A stretch of DNA of 64,000 bases, taken from positions 31,625 to 95,624 of the forward strand of contig NZ_JAHKRM010000045.1 in assembly GCF_019396345.1 (NCBI RefSeq). The letters are read 5' to 3'. Numbering within the stretch: position 1 is the first letter of the stretch; the number at the start of each line of letters is the position of its first letter. A program made the translations under genes and the position numbers. The notes below the pieces were generated by a model. The model had not been told where the DNA came from and searched no databases. It worked only from the letters and a program-made list of their open reading frames with translations. Origin of the DNA: Nonomuraea guangzhouensis (lineage in GTDB: Bacteria; Actinomycetota; Actinomycetes; Streptosporangiales; Streptosporangiaceae). Shown piece after piece: positions 6,762 through 15,568 of this stretch.

Positions 6762-9700
6762 TCACCCCTCGCTGTGGGGAAGGCTGCTGGAAGCCACCAG
6801 CGTGCGGATCGCGCGGAGAGCGACAGACAGCGTGGCGAGGTCGAAGTTGTCGCTTTCCCAGATCTCCGAGAGGGTCTGGCGGGAGCGGTGGACCGCCGCC
6901 GAGTTCGCCTCCGTCCAGCGGGCCAGCCGCTCCTCCGGAGACAGCCCCGGCGTGCTGTGGGCCAGCACATCGCGCGTCAGCGACGCGTGGGCCGCATACA
7001 GGTCGTCCCTGAGCGCCGCCCGGGCCATCGCGTTCCAGCGGTTGTCACGCGGCAGCGCGATCACCCGCTCCCTGAGGCGGGCCAGCTGGAGGCGGTCGGC
7101 GAGGTCGAAGTACACCTCCGCCACCTCGTTGACCGGGCGTCCCGTGAGCGAGGAGATCTCCACCAGGTCGAACGTCGAATAGGCGGGCACCATGGCCGCC
7201 ACCCGCTCCGCCAGCTCCGTCGGCACCCCGCGGGCCGCGAACGAGTCGCGGCGCTCCTCGAAGGCCGCCAGGTCGGGCCCGGCGAGCAGCTTCGGGATGT
7301 GGGCGAGCAGGCCGTTCACGCCCTTGACGAAGAAGCTCACCGACCCGGCCAGGTCGAGCGGCGGGCGGCGGTTGCCGAGCAGCCAGCGCGTGCCGCGTTC
7401 GGCCAGCTTCCTGGCCTCCAGCAGCATCGCGATCTGCATCGAGGTGTCGGCCTTGTTGTCGAGCGCCTCCACCGCGCGGTAGAAGCTGGACAGGTCGAAC
7501 ACCTCGCGGGCGACGAGGTAGGCGCGGACGATGTCGGGCGTCGAGGCGCCGGTCTCCTCGCTGAAGCGGAACATGAACGTGGTGCCCATCGAGTTGACCA
7601 GCTCGTTCACCACGCAGGTGGTGATGATCTCGCGGCGTAGCGGGTGGGCGTCCATGTACGGCCGGAAACGTTCGCGCAGCGCCGACGGGAAGTACGACAC
7701 CAGCCACGAGGCAAGATACGGGTCGTCGGGCAGGTCGGAGCCGAGCAGCTCGGCGTCGGCCACCAGCTTGGTGTAGGCCAGCAGCACCGAGAACTCCGGC
7801 GCCGTCAGGCCCAGCCTGGCCTGGCGGCGTTCGGCCAGCGTCTTGTCCGAGGGCAGGAACTCCAGCTCCCGGTTGACCAGCCCGTCACGCTCCAGGCGCC
7901 GCAGGTAGCGGGAGTGGATGTGGAGCATCTCGACGGACTGGGCGCGGGTCGCGGCCAGCACCACGTTCTGGGCGTAGTTGTCGCGGAGCACCAGGTCGGC
8001 GACCTCGTCGGTCATCGAGGTGAAGACCTGGTTGCGCTGCTTGTCGGTCAGCTCGCCGTCGCGGACGACCTGGTCGAGCAGGATCTTGATGTTCACCTCG
8101 TGGTCGGAGGTGTCGACCCCGGCCGAGTTGTCGATGAAGTCGGTGTTGACCAGCCCGCCGCCGCGCGCGAACTCGATGCGGGCCAGCTGGGTGAAGCCCA
8201 GGTTGCCGCCCTCGCCGATGACCTTGCAGCGCAGCTCGGCGGCGTCGACCCGGAGCGAGTCGTTGGCCTTGTCGCCCACGTCGGCGTTCGACTCGGTGCT
8301 CGCCTTGACGTAGGTGCCGATGCCGCCGTTCCACAGCAGGTCCACGGGGGCCCGCAGGATCGCGCTGATCAGGTCGTTCGGCGTCATCGAGGTGACCGCC
8401 GCGGGGATGGAGAGCGCCTCGCGGATCTGCGGCGTGATCGGGATGGACTTCGCCGTGCGCGGGTGGACGCCGCCGCCCGCCGAGATGAGCTTGGTGTCGT
8501 AGTCCGCCCAGGAGCTGCGCGGCAGCGCGAAGAGCCGCTGCCGCTCGGCGAAACTGCGGGCGGTGTCCGGGTCGGGGTCGATGAAGATGTGCCGGTGGTC
8601 GAAGGCGGCCACCAGCCGGATGTGCTGCGACAGCAGCATGCCGTTGCCGAACACGTCGCCCGACATGTCGCCGATGCCGGCCACGGTGAAGTCCGTGGTC
8701 TGCACATCGGTCCCGATCGTGCGGAAGTGGTACTTGACCGACTCCCAGGCGCCGCGCGCGGTGATGCCCATCACCTTGTGGTCGTAGCCGATCGAGCCGC
8801 CGGAGGCGAAGGCGTCACCGAGCCAGAAGCCGTACTCCTTGGCCACGCCGTTGGCGATGTCGGAGAAGGTCGCGGTGCCCTTGTCGGCGGCGACCACCAG
8901 GTAGGTGTCGTCGCCGTCGTGCCTGACCGTGTCCTGTGGGGGCACGACCTTGCCGTCGACCAGGTTGTCGGTGATGTCGAGCAGCCCGGAGATGAACATC
9001 CGGTAGCACGCCACGCCCTCGGCGAGCAGCTCTTCGCGCCCTCCGCCCTCAGGCGGACGTTTCACGACAAATCCGCCCTTGGAGCCAGTCGGCACGATAA
9101 CGGTATTTTTCACCATCTGGGCTTTGACCAGGCCGAGGATCTCGGTCCGGAAGTCCTCCATCCGGTCCGACCACCGCAGCCCACCTCTGGCCACCTTGCC
9201 GAAGCGCAGGTGCACGCCCTCGACCCGGGCGGAGTACACGAAGATCTCGTACTTCGGCCGCGGCAGCGGCAGCACGCTGATCGCCTGCGGGTCGAACTTC
9301 AGCGAGATGTACGGCTTGCGGCGCCCGTCCACGGTCTGGAAGTAGTTGGTGCGCAGCGTCGCCTGGATCATCTCCAGGTACGCCCGCAGGATCCGGTCCT
9401 CGTCCAGCGAGGCGACCTCGTCGAGCGCGCCCAGGATCTCCTCGTGGAGCGCGTCGGCCAGGTCGGTCCGCACGTCGTCGCCACGCCGGGGGTCGAGCCG
9501 CGCCTCGAAGAGACGCACCAGCAGCCGGGCCAGCCGCACGTTGCCCGTCAGCACGCGCTCCATGTAGCGCTGGGAGAAGGCGGAGCCCGCCTGGCGCAGG
9601 TATTTGGCGTAGACGCGCAGGATCTCGACCTGCTCCCAGGTCAGCCCGGCGCGCAGGATGAGGGAGTTGAAGTTGTCGGCCTGCACCTCGCCCTTCCACA

Positions 9701-11633
9701 GAGCGATGAGGCCGTCCTGGAAGAGCCGCTTGAAGTCCTTCCTGTCGACCTCCTCGTTCGGCGTGTAGCGCAGCCCGAAGTCGTAGATCCAGGCGTTCTT
9801 GGTGGCGGGGTCGCTGTCCCTGTCGATCTCGTACGGCCGCTCGTCCACGACCTCGACGCCGAGCCGCTGGATCAGCGGGAGCGCCCGCGACAGCGAGATG
9901 GGCGTGCCCAGCTTGTAGATCTTCAGCCGTCGCTCGCCCTCGCCGGCGTCGTAGGGCTCGTAGAGGTTGAGGCCGATCTCGTTCTCGTCGGAGCCGGCCA
10001 GCTGCTCCAGGCGGCGCAGGTCCACCACGGCCATCTCCGGCGGGAAGTCGGCCTTGTAGCCCTCGGGGAAGGCCGTCTGGTAGCGCCTGGTCAGTCTGGG
10101 AGCCTCCTCCTCGGAGGTCAGCTCCGACAGCGCCGCGGCCAGGTCGTCCTCCCATGACCGGGTGATCGCGGCCAGCCGCGCCTCCAGCTCCTCCACGTCG
10201 ACGGCCGGCGGCGGCAGCTGCTTGCCGCGCTCGCCGCGGATGACCACGTGCAGCCGCGCCAGGGCGGACTCACCGATCATCGCGCTGTAGTCGAGCGTCT
10301 TGCCGCCCAGCGCCTTGAGCAGGAGCTCCTGCATCCGGTAGCGCACCTGAGTGGTGTAGCGGTCGCGCGGCAGGTAGATCAGGCAGGAGATGTAGCGGCC
10401 GTAGTCGTCGCGGCGCAGGAACAGCTTGACCTGCTTGCGCTCGCGCAGCCGCAGCACACCGAGCGCGATCGGCAGGAGCTGGTCGAGCGAGGTCTGGAAG
10501 AGCTCGTCGCGCGGGAACGTCTCGAGGATCTCGATCAGGTCCTTGCCGTCGTGGCTGTCCGGAGCCAGCCCGGCCTGGTCCAGCACGTCGGCGAGCTTGC
10601 GCCTGAGCACCGGGATCCTGGAGATCGACTCGTTGTAGGCCACGTGCGTGAACAGGCCGAGGAAGCGGCGCTCGCCGATCACCTCGCCCTCCGGCGAGAA
10701 CAGCTTCACCCCGATGTAGTCGAGGTAGGCCGCGCGGTGCACGGTCGCCCGGGAGTTGGCCTTGGTGATGATCAGCAGCTGCTTCTCGCGGGCCTTGGCC
10801 CGCACCTCGGCGGGAAGGACGGAGAAGCTCTCCGAGCCGATCTTGTCGTCACGCAGGATGCCCAGCGCCGCGCCGGGCAGCGCGCGCAGCGCGTCGCCCT
10901 CGTCGGTGTGCTCCAGGCGGTACTCGCGGTAGCCGAGGAAGGTGAAGTGCCCGTCCGCGAGCCAGCGCAGCAGGTCGAGGCTGTCCTCGACCTCGGCGGG
11001 CTCCAGCGGTGGCGGGTTGAGCGTCAGGTCCTCCGCCGTCTGTACGGCGACCCCGCGCATCTTCCTGAAGTCCTCGACCGCCTGCCGCACGTCGGACAGG
11101 ACCCGCTGGAGGTCGGCCTCCAGCTGCTTGAGCGCCTCGGGGTCGGACTGCCGGTCGATCTCGAAGTGCATCCAGGACTCGACCTGCATCTGGCCGGTGA
11201 CGTCCTCCTGGCCCCTGCCGAGCATCTTGCCGGTCATGTCACGGCGTACCCGCATCTGCGGGTGGGCCACCAGGTAGGTGCCGATGTCATGCCTGGCCAG
11301 CTCCATCTCCACCGAGTCGACCAGGAACGACATGTCGTCGGTGACCACCTCGACCACGGAGTGCCCCGGGTCCCACCCGTTCTCCTCGAGCGTCGGGGTG
11401 TAGACGCGGACCATGGCCCGGCCCTGGGGGCGTACCTCGGCCAGCTGCTTCTGCGACATCGCCGGGCCGTACACGTCAACGGGACTACGGTCGAGCAGGT
11501 CCTCCGGCGCGACGTGCCGGTAGTAGATCCGCAAGAAGGACAGCGCATCCTCGGGGCTCACATGGTCGCTGCTCACCGCGCATCGTTGCGCGGCTCGCTG
11601 GAGCAGCTCATCCTTGGCCTCGTCGAGCGGCAT
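6762..11633 (-). CDS. gdh: NAD-specific glutamate dehydrogenase, giant GDH-180 type
   Basis: A single 1623-residue frame matches the large bacterial NAD-GDH family by size and sequence. The catalytic dehydrogenase core lies in the middle (RGGLRWSDRMEDFRTEILGL, then GSKGGFVVK, about residues 820-890), followed by the NAD-binding region (GIGDMSGDVFGNGML) and LLWNGGIGTYVKAS. The long N-terminal part carries ACT-like regulatory domains in this family. The enzyme oxidatively deaminates glutamate to 2-oxoglutarate in the cytoplasm. ATG 11633 is chosen because AAGGAG lies ten bases upstream; a longer frame to 11696 would overlap kynA. The gene lies 38 bp after kynA and is probably cotranscribed with it. 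Confidence 0.96.
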   Translation of the reverse strand: MPLDEAKDELLQRAAQRCAVSSDHVSPEDALSFLRIYYRHVAPEDLLDRSPVDVYGPAMSQKQLAEVRPQGRAMVRVYTPTLEENGWDPGHSVVEVVTDDMSFLVDSVEMELARHDIGTYLVAHPQMRVRRDMTGKMLGRGQEDVTGQMQVESWMHFEIDRQSDPEALKQLEADLQRVLSDVRQAVEDFRKMRGVAVQTAEDLTLNPPPLEPAEVEDSLDLLRWLADGHFTFLGYREYRLEHTDEGDALRALPGAALGILRDDKIGSESFSVLPAEVRAKAREKQLLIITKANSRATVHRAAYLDYIGVKLFSPEGEVIGERRFLGLFTHVAYNESISRIPVLRRKLADVLDQAGLAPDSHDGKDLIEILETFPRDELFQTSLDQLLPIALGVLRLRERKQVKLFLRRDDYGRYISCLIYLPRDRYTTQVRYRMQELLLKALGGKTLDYSAMIGESALARLHVVIRGERGKQLPPPAVDVEELEARLAAITRSWEDDLAAALSELTSEEEAPRLTRRYQTAFPEGYKADFPPEMAVVDLRRLEQLAGSDENEIGLNLYEPYDAGEGERRLKIYKLGTPISLSRALPLIQRLGVEVVDERPYEIDRDSDPATKNAWIYDFGLRYTPNEEVDRKDFKRLFQDGLIALWKGEVQADNFNSLILRAGLTWEQVEILRVYAKYLRQAGSAFSQRYMERVLTGNVRLARLLVRLFEARLDPRRGDDVRTDLADALHEEILGALDEVASLDEDRILRAYLEMIQATLRTNYFQTVDGRRKPYISLKFDPQAISVLPLPRPKYEIFVYSARVEGVHLRFGKVARGGLRWSDRMEDFRTEILGLVKAQMVKNTVIVPTGSKGGFVVKRPPEGGGREELLAEGVACYRMFISGLLDITDNLVDGKVVPPQDTVRHDGDDTYLVVAADKGTATFSDIANGVAKEYGFWLGDAFASGGSIGYDHKVMGITARGAWESVKYHFRTIGTDVQTTDFTVAGIGDMSGDVFGNGMLLSQHIRLVAAFDHRHIFIDPDPDTARSFAERQRLFALPRSSWADYDTKLISAGGGVHPRTAKSIPITPQIREALSIPAAVTSMTPNDLISAILRAPVDLLWNGGIGTYVKASTESNADVGDKANDSLRVDAAELRCKVIGEGGNLGFTQLARIEFARGGGLVNTDFIDNSAGVDTSDHEVNIKILLDQVVRDGELTDKQRNQVFTSMTDEVADLVLRDNYAQNVVLAATRAQSVEMLHIHSRYLRRLERDGLVNRELEFLPSDKTLAERRQARLGLTAPEFSVLLAYTKLVADAELLGSDLPDDPYLASWLVSYFPSALRERFRPYMDAHPLRREIITTCVVNELVNSMGTTFMFRFSEETGASTPDIVRAYLVAREVFDLSSFYRAVEALDNKADTSMQIAMLLEARKLAERGTRWLLGNRRPPLDLAGSVSFFVKGVNGLLAHIPKLLAGPDLAAFEERRDSFAARGVPTELAERVAAMVPAYSTFDLVEISSLTGRPVNEVAEVYFDLADRLQLARLRERVIALPRDNRWNAMARAALRDDLYAAHASLTRDVLAHSTPGLSPEERLARWTEANSAAVHRSRQTLSEIWESDNFDLATLSVALRAIRTLVASSSLPHSEG

Positions 11634-11671
11634 TTCGCTCTCACTCCTTTGTGAGGGTTCGCCATGGCTTG

Positions 11672-12475
11672 TCACAGCCAGGCCCTTAGTTCCCACAGCA
11701 GCGGGAAGTAGTGCAGGCGGGTCCTACCGCGCAGGTAGGGGGCACCCGTCGAGCCGCCTGTGCCGGACTTGGTGCCGATCTGCCGTTCGACCATCTGGAC
11801 ATGACGGGTCCGCCACTGGGCGGCGGTCTCGTCGTGGGTCATCAGGTCTTCGGCCAGTTGCCACAGGTCGTCGTACGACCCGCGGTCCCTCGCCACGGCC
11901 AGCAGCGTGCCCATGATCTCGTCGTCGGAGACCGGCAGGCCACGCAGGGAAAGGGCGGTGAGATAAGCATCCCACAGCGACGGCTCGTCGAGTCGGCGGC
12001 GCAACCTGGCGAGTTCGGTGTCGCTGGCGTCTCTCAGCCGGCCGAGGTAGCGGGCGTCCTTCAGCCCCGACAAGAACTCCAGCTCGCGGAACTGCACGGA
12101 CTGGAAGCCGCTCGCCGGGGCCAGCTTGGCCCGGAACTCCAGGAAGTCCTGAGGCGTCATCGTCTCCAGGACCTCGACCTGCTCGATCAGCACCCGCTCC
12201 ACCGCGTGGACCCGCTTGAACACGTGCCTGGCCTGCCAGATCTCGCCATGGAACATGGCGTCCCTGGCGACCTCCAGCTCGTGCAGCAGCAGTTTGAACC
12301 ACAGCTCGTAGACCTGATGGATGGTGATGAACAGCAGCTCGTCAGGCGCCTCGGACTGAGGCAACTGCTGAGCGAGCAGCTCGGGCAGGCGGAGATAGGC
12401 GCCGTAGGAGAGCCGGCCGCCCTCCTCGCCGAATCGCCGGTCAGGAGGGATGGTCGCATCGCCATGGATGCCCAC
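11672..12475 (-). CDS. kynA: Tryptophan 2,3-dioxygenase
   Basis: The 267-aa protein has the haem/substrate motifs of TDO: FITIHQVYELWFK near residue 50, FRELEFLSG, and the C-terminal VERQIGTKSGTGGSTG followed by FPLLWELR. It oxidises L-tryptophan to N-formylkynurenine, the first step of the kynurenine route. The GTG start at 12475 has GGGGGAGG about six bases upstream. No other kynurenine gene is in the window; the next gene downstream is NAD-glutamate dehydrogenase, which suggests a general amino-acid catabolic unit. Confidence 0.96.
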   Translation of the reverse strand: MGIHGDATIPPDRRFGEEGGRLSYGAYLRLPELLAQQLPQSEAPDELLFITIHQVYELWFKLLLHELEVARDAMFHGEIWQARHVFKRVHAVERVLIEQVEVLETMTPQDFLEFRAKLAPASGFQSVQFRELEFLSGLKDARYLGRLRDASDTELARLRRRLDEPSLWDAYLTALSLRGLPVSDDEIMGTLLAVARDRGSYDDLWQLAEDLMTHDETAAQWRTRHVQMVERQIGTKSGTGGSTGAPYLRGRTRLHYFPLLWELRAWL

Positions 12476-12494
12476 CGAACACCTCCCCCAAGCC

Positions 12495-12515
12495 GCCCGG
12501 TCTGATCGACCGGGC
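12495..12515 (-). terminator. Hairpin between anti-sigma gene and kynA
   Basis: GCCCGGTC-TGATC-GACCGGGC forms a perfect 8-bp stem with a 5-nt loop. It lies 46 bp after the anti-sigma stop and just upstream of the kynA ribosome-binding site. It could end the sigma operon or shape kynA translation; there is no U-tract, so the terminator reading is tentative. Confidence 0.45.
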
Positions 12516-12560
12516 GTACGCGCCTCGCCGTATCGATATCACCCGAAAAGGGGAAGAACG

Positions 12561-12758
12561 TCAACGTGACATCGACATAGGCGGGTCGTCCTCGGAGGCG
12601 GCGGGCAGGTCTTTCAGCTCGTCGAGCCGGCCCGGAATCTCGGCCATGTCCTTGAGCTCCGCCTGGCACCGTGCGCATGTGTCGAGGTGGCGCTCGAACT
12701 CCTCTATCTCCTCATCGTCGAGGACACCGAGGACGTAGGCGGCCACCCCTTCATGCAT
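12561..12758 (-). CDS. Minimal zinc-binding anti-sigma factor (65 aa)
   Basis: The protein is little more than a ZAS domain: AAYVLGVLDDEEIEEFERHL followed by the H-x3-C-x2-C zinc motif (HLDTCARC, about residues 24-31) and a short acidic tail. It has no membrane segment, so it should be a soluble, possibly redox-sensitive inhibitor of the sigma factor encoded just upstream. The stop of the sigma gene and this ATG overlap as TAATG, which implies translational coupling. Most related anti-sigmas are longer and membrane-bound. Confidence 0.88.
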   Translation of the reverse strand: MHEGVAAYVLGVLDDEEIEEFERHLDTCARCQAELKDMAEIPGRLDELKDLPAASEDDPPMSMSR

Positions 12759-13312
12759 TACCCGGCTACCCCCTTGTCCTGCAGAAGCACACGGAGAGCC
12801 CGGATCCCGTAGTAGAGCCTGGACTTCACCGTGCCGGGCGGGATCCCCAGAATCTCCGCCGCTTCACTTATCGTACGGTCCCGGAGGTAGGTCTGCTCAA
12901 TCACTTCCCGGTGTTCGTCGGACAGGCTCTGAAGTGCGTCCTTGACCACCATGGCCGAGAGCGCCCGCTCCGAGCTGTCTGGCACCGCCAGCATGTCGAC
13001 TTCCGGCGGCTCGACCTCGTGTGGCCGAACACTCTTGCGCCGGCGTCCGTCGATCACGATACGGCGCGCTACTGTCAGTAGCCATGCCCAGATGAGGCTG
13101 GGCTCCCATTGCAGTCTTGCCGAGTGTCGCCAGGCTCTTACGATCGTCTCTTGAACGACGTCTTCGGCCCATTGAAGATCGTTCCCGGTCGACTTGCGTA
13201 CGTGGCGCAGCAGAGGGCCGCCGAACTCCTGGTAGAGCGCCGCAATGCGCTCTTCCGCTTCGGCATCCGTACTCTCTAACCTGCCGGCGAGATGACCTAG
13301 CACGGGGCACAT
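12758..13312 (-). CDS. ECF-type RNA polymerase sigma factor
   Basis: A 184-aa sigma-70 family protein with region 2 (AEDVVQETIVRAWRH, about residues 47-61) and region 4 helix-turn-helix (ISEAAEILGIPPGTVKSRLY) but no regions 1 or 3, as in ECF factors. ATG 13312 is preceded by GAAGG at good spacing; the longer frame to 13537 runs into the divergent gene and is rejected. The next gene is a zinc anti-sigma, so activity is probably set by release from it. The divergent DUF4142-NuoF operon is the likely regulon core, and the 109-bp gap contains a dyad. Confidence 0.92.
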   Translation of the reverse strand: MCPVLGHLAGRLESTDAEAEERIAALYQEFGGPLLRHVRKSTGNDLQWAEDVVQETIVRAWRHSARLQWEPSLIWAWLLTVARRIVIDGRRRKSVRPHEVEPPEVDMLAVPDSSERALSAMVVKDALQSLSDEHREVIEQTYLRDRTISEAAEILGIPPGTVKSRLYYGIRALRVLLQDKGVAG

Positions 13313-13324
13313 CTTTACACCTTC

Positions 13325-13353
13325 GTTATCAGTGCGGTAGCCACTCCGATAAC
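13325..13353. promoter_or_regulatory. Imperfect dyad between sigma gene and DUF4142 operon
   Basis: Arms GTTATC (13325-13330) and GATAAC (13348-13353), with inner arms AGTG and CACT, form an interrupted inverted repeat in the divergent promoter region. It could be an operator or overlap both promoters. It rests only on symmetry and position. Confidence 0.35.
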
Positions 13354-13421
13354 TCCAGTCATTTCTAACTATTCCGTACTCATCGGTGAACCGGTCCCCG
13401 AAGGCCCGCGTACCTCCGATC

Positions 13422-14063
13422 ATGCACAGGCTTTTGCGCGGCGAACTGCTCATGTTCGGCGGCTTCGCAGTGGCTGCCACGGTCACGATCCTGCTGGTCC
13501 TGCCTTCAGGAACCTCAGCGGGAGCCACCCAGTACACGCAGTCGGCCGCCGGTCCTATCGGGCCGGCGGATCGCGACTTCCTGGTAAAGGTACGCCAGGC
13601 AGGCCTCTGGGAGATTCCCGTTGGCCAATGGGCCCAGACCCGCGCCGAGTCCGCGAGCGTGAAGGAGACCGGGAAGCACCTGGTCGAAGATCACACCAAG
13701 CTGGACGCGGCGACTCGCGCGCTCGCCGCGAAACTCGGCGTGCCCATACCTGACACGGCCAACGCCGATCAGCAGAGCTGGATGGCCCAGCTGTCCACGG
13801 AGAAGGGTCCCGCCTTCGACAAGGACTTCGCCAACCTGTTGCGAGCCGCGCACGGCAAGGTCTTCGCCGTCGTGGCAGCGGTGCGGGCGGGGACCCGCAA
13901 CGAGGAGATCCGGAAGTTCGCCAACACGGCGAACACCGTGGTGCTGAAGCACATGACGCTGCTCGAAGGCACCGGCTTGGTGGACTTCGGCGAGCTCCCC
14001 GAGCCCCCGACGCCCTCACCTGTTCCATCCGTCGCAACGGCGGTCGAAACGAGGAGACAATAA
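13422..14063 (+). CDS. DUF4142 family exported protein
   Basis: A 213-aa protein with an N-terminal membrane or signal segment (GELLMFGGFAVAATVTILLVLP) and then a helical DUF4142 domain (DRDFLVKVRQAGLWEIPVGQ, HLVEDHTKLDAATRALA, FANTANTVVLKHMTLLEG). DUF4142 is a ferritin-like helical-bundle domain found in exported proteins; its chemistry is not established. ATG 13422 leaves room for a promoter; a GTG at 13386 would add 12 residues. Its TAA overlaps the ATG of the next gene (TAATG). The Pro-rich C-terminal tail may be a linker. Confidence 0.85.
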   Translation: MHRLLRGELLMFGGFAVAATVTILLVLPSGTSAGATQYTQSAAGPIGPADRDFLVKVRQAGLWEIPVGQWAQTRAESASVKETGKHLVEDHTKLDAATRALAAKLGVPIPDTANADQQSWMAQLSTEKGPAFDKDFANLLRAAHGKVFAVVAAVRAGTRNEEIRKFANTANTVVLKHMTLLEGTGLVDFGELPEPPTPSPVPSVATAVETRRQ

Positions 14064-15514
14064 TGAGGAGTTCCAGACGCGCGGCCGCGGCCGTGTCCGC
14101 TCTGGCCGTTCTGGCCGGCGGCCTGGTGTCCGCGGCGGTGATCGGCGTCGGTCCAGCGGTTGCGGACCATTGCGATCCGGCCAACGAACAGGCGCAGCAG
14201 TCTCAATCGCCGACTCAGCAACAAAGGCGGCAGCAGCAGGCCCCGGACAACCAGGACCAGCAGCAGAACAACGACAACCAGGACCAGCAGCAGCAGGACC
14301 AAGGCCAGCAGCAGGACCAGGGCCAGCAACAGCAGCAGGATCAGGGTCAGCAGCAGGACAACGGCCAGCAGCAGCAGGGCGGCGGTGCCCTCTTGGCCGC
14401 GCCGACCCCGGCGCCCGACGGGCAGCAGAACAACGACAACCAGGACCAGCAGCAGCAGGACCAGGGCCAGCAGCAGGACAACGGCCAGCAGCAGCAGGAC
14501 CAGGGTCAGCAACAGGACCAGGGCCAGCAGGACCAGCAGCAGACGTTCCGCCGCAGGGGCAACGGAAACAACAACAACAACCAGCCCACCAAGTCCGCGA
14601 CGCCCACCCCTTCGCCTACCGGGACGGGTCAGGAAGAGGAATGCGCCGACCTCGGCCCGTTCCCCGAGGACTTCGTCGACATCCGCCGGGTCGGCCGCGG
14701 CCAGCTCGACAACTTCCAGATCGGCCGGAACGGCTCCAGGGGCACGTTCGTCTCAGCCTGTGGGACGAACGGCAATAAGCACAACAACCCCGACAACTTC
14801 ATCGTCGCACCGGGCGTGAGCAACGGCGCGCACCACCTGCACGACTACGTGGGCAACCTGACGACGAACGGGTTCTCGACGGACCAGAGCCTCGCCGCGG
14901 GCGGCACCACCTGCCGGTTCGGCGACAAGTCGGCCTACTTCTGGCCGGTGCTCCGCGACCGGAAGTCGGACGCCAACAGCCAGGACGCGGACGGCAACGT
15001 CGGCCAGGTCCTGCGGGCCAACCAGGTCACCCTCCAGTTCCGCGGCAACGCGACGTCCAAGGTGACCGCGATGCCGAGGTTCCTGCGGCTCATCATGGGT
15101 GACGCCAAGGCGGCCACGAACGGCGGCGCCAACGCACGCGCGGCGTGGACGTGTACCGGCTTCCAGAACCGCATCACAAATAACAAATATCCGCTCTGCC
15201 CACGCGGCAGCCAAGTCGTCCGTATCCTAGACTTCCCAAGCTGCTGGGACGGCCAGAACACCGACAGCGCCAACCACCGTACGCACGTGGTGTTCCCGGG
15301 ACAGGGTGGCGCCTGTGCACAGGGAACCAAGGCCATCCCACAGCTGCGCATGACCCTGACGTACTCGGTTCCACAGGGGCCGTCCTTCGCCGTGGACTCG
15401 TTCCCTGAGCAGAAGCACAACCCGGTGACCGATCACGCCGACTTCGCCAACGTGATGTCGAATCAGCTCATGTCGTTCGTGGTCAACTGCATCAACCGCG
15501 GGCGTCGTTGCTGA
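14063..15514 (+). CDS. Exported DUF1996 protein with long Gln/Asn/Asp-rich segment
   Basis: The 483-aa product has a signal peptide (cleavage near AVADHC, residue 35). About 125 residues (roughly 43-170) are then almost wholly Q, N, D and G, in units such as QQQDQGQQQDNGQ. A short Thr/Pro linker leads to a C-terminal DUF1996 domain (about 200-475) with the family's VAPGVSNGAHHLHDYVG block and several cysteines. DUF1996 is an extracellular domain of unknown function, best known in fungi. The low-complexity part is fully in frame, so it is not a frameshift artefact; it resembles prion-like or matrix linkers. The gene lies in a coupled operon after DUF4142. Confidence 0.88.
   Translation: MRSSRRAAAAVSALAVLAGGLVSAAVIGVGPAVADHCDPANEQAQQSQSPTQQQRRQQQAPDNQDQQQNNDNQDQQQQDQGQQQDQGQQQQQDQGQQQDNGQQQQGGGALLAAPTPAPDGQQNNDNQDQQQQDQGQQQDNGQQQQDQGQQQDQGQQDQQQTFRRRGNGNNNNNQPTKSATPTPSPTGTGQEEECADLGPFPEDFVDIRRVGRGQLDNFQIGRNGSRGTFVSACGTNGNKHNNPDNFIVAPGVSNGAHHLHDYVGNLTTNGFSTDQSLAAGGTTCRFGDKSAYFWPVLRDRKSDANSQDADGNVGQVLRANQVTLQFRGNATSKVTAMPRFLRLIMGDAKAATNGGANARAAWTCTGFQNRITNNKYPLCPRGSQVVRILDFPSCWDGQNTDSANHRTHVVFPGQGGACAQGTKAIPQLRMTLTYSVPQGPSFAVDSFPEQKHNPVTDHADFANVMSNQLMSFVVNCINRGRRC
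14190..14580 (+). repeat. CAG-rich microsatellite-like coding repeat
   Basis: This part of the DUF1996 gene is built of CAG, GAC, AAC and GGC codons in near-repeats. A segment beginning GACGGGCAGCAGAACAACGA resembles the earlier CAGCAGAACAACGACAACCA segment, which points to internal duplication. A 15-codon Gly/Ala/Pro island (near 14379-14423) separates the two halves. Such DNA can change length by slippage. Confidence 0.8.
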
Positions 15515-15568
15515 CGTAGGTCGGCCCTCCCGAGTCGCACCCTCAATCGACGACCTTGGAGGGAATCG

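Noticed and set aside
6137..7012. Open frames across the dispersed repeats sharing a GGACPWTELxHVW peptide
   Set aside because: The shared peptide reflects DNA repeat copies; starts, stops and frames are not conserved between them, and dyads are conserved instead.
7644..10157. Plus-strand open frame of 837 codons opposite the glutamate dehydrogenase gene
   Set aside because: It is antisense to a clear GDH-180 gene; its His/Gly/Val-rich composition is what the third-position GC bias of the real gene produces on the other strand.
12758..13537. Longer sigma factor start giving 259 aa
   Set aside because: It would overlap the divergent DUF4142 gene by more than 100 bp and lacks a ribosome site; ATG 13312 has one and fits ECF length.
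14160..14819. Alternative frames through the CAG-rich region (Ser/Arg/Thr-rich and Pro/Gly-rich products)
   Set aside because: The Gln/Asn frame has the signal peptide and DUF1996 domain on either side; the others are by-products of the codon repeats.
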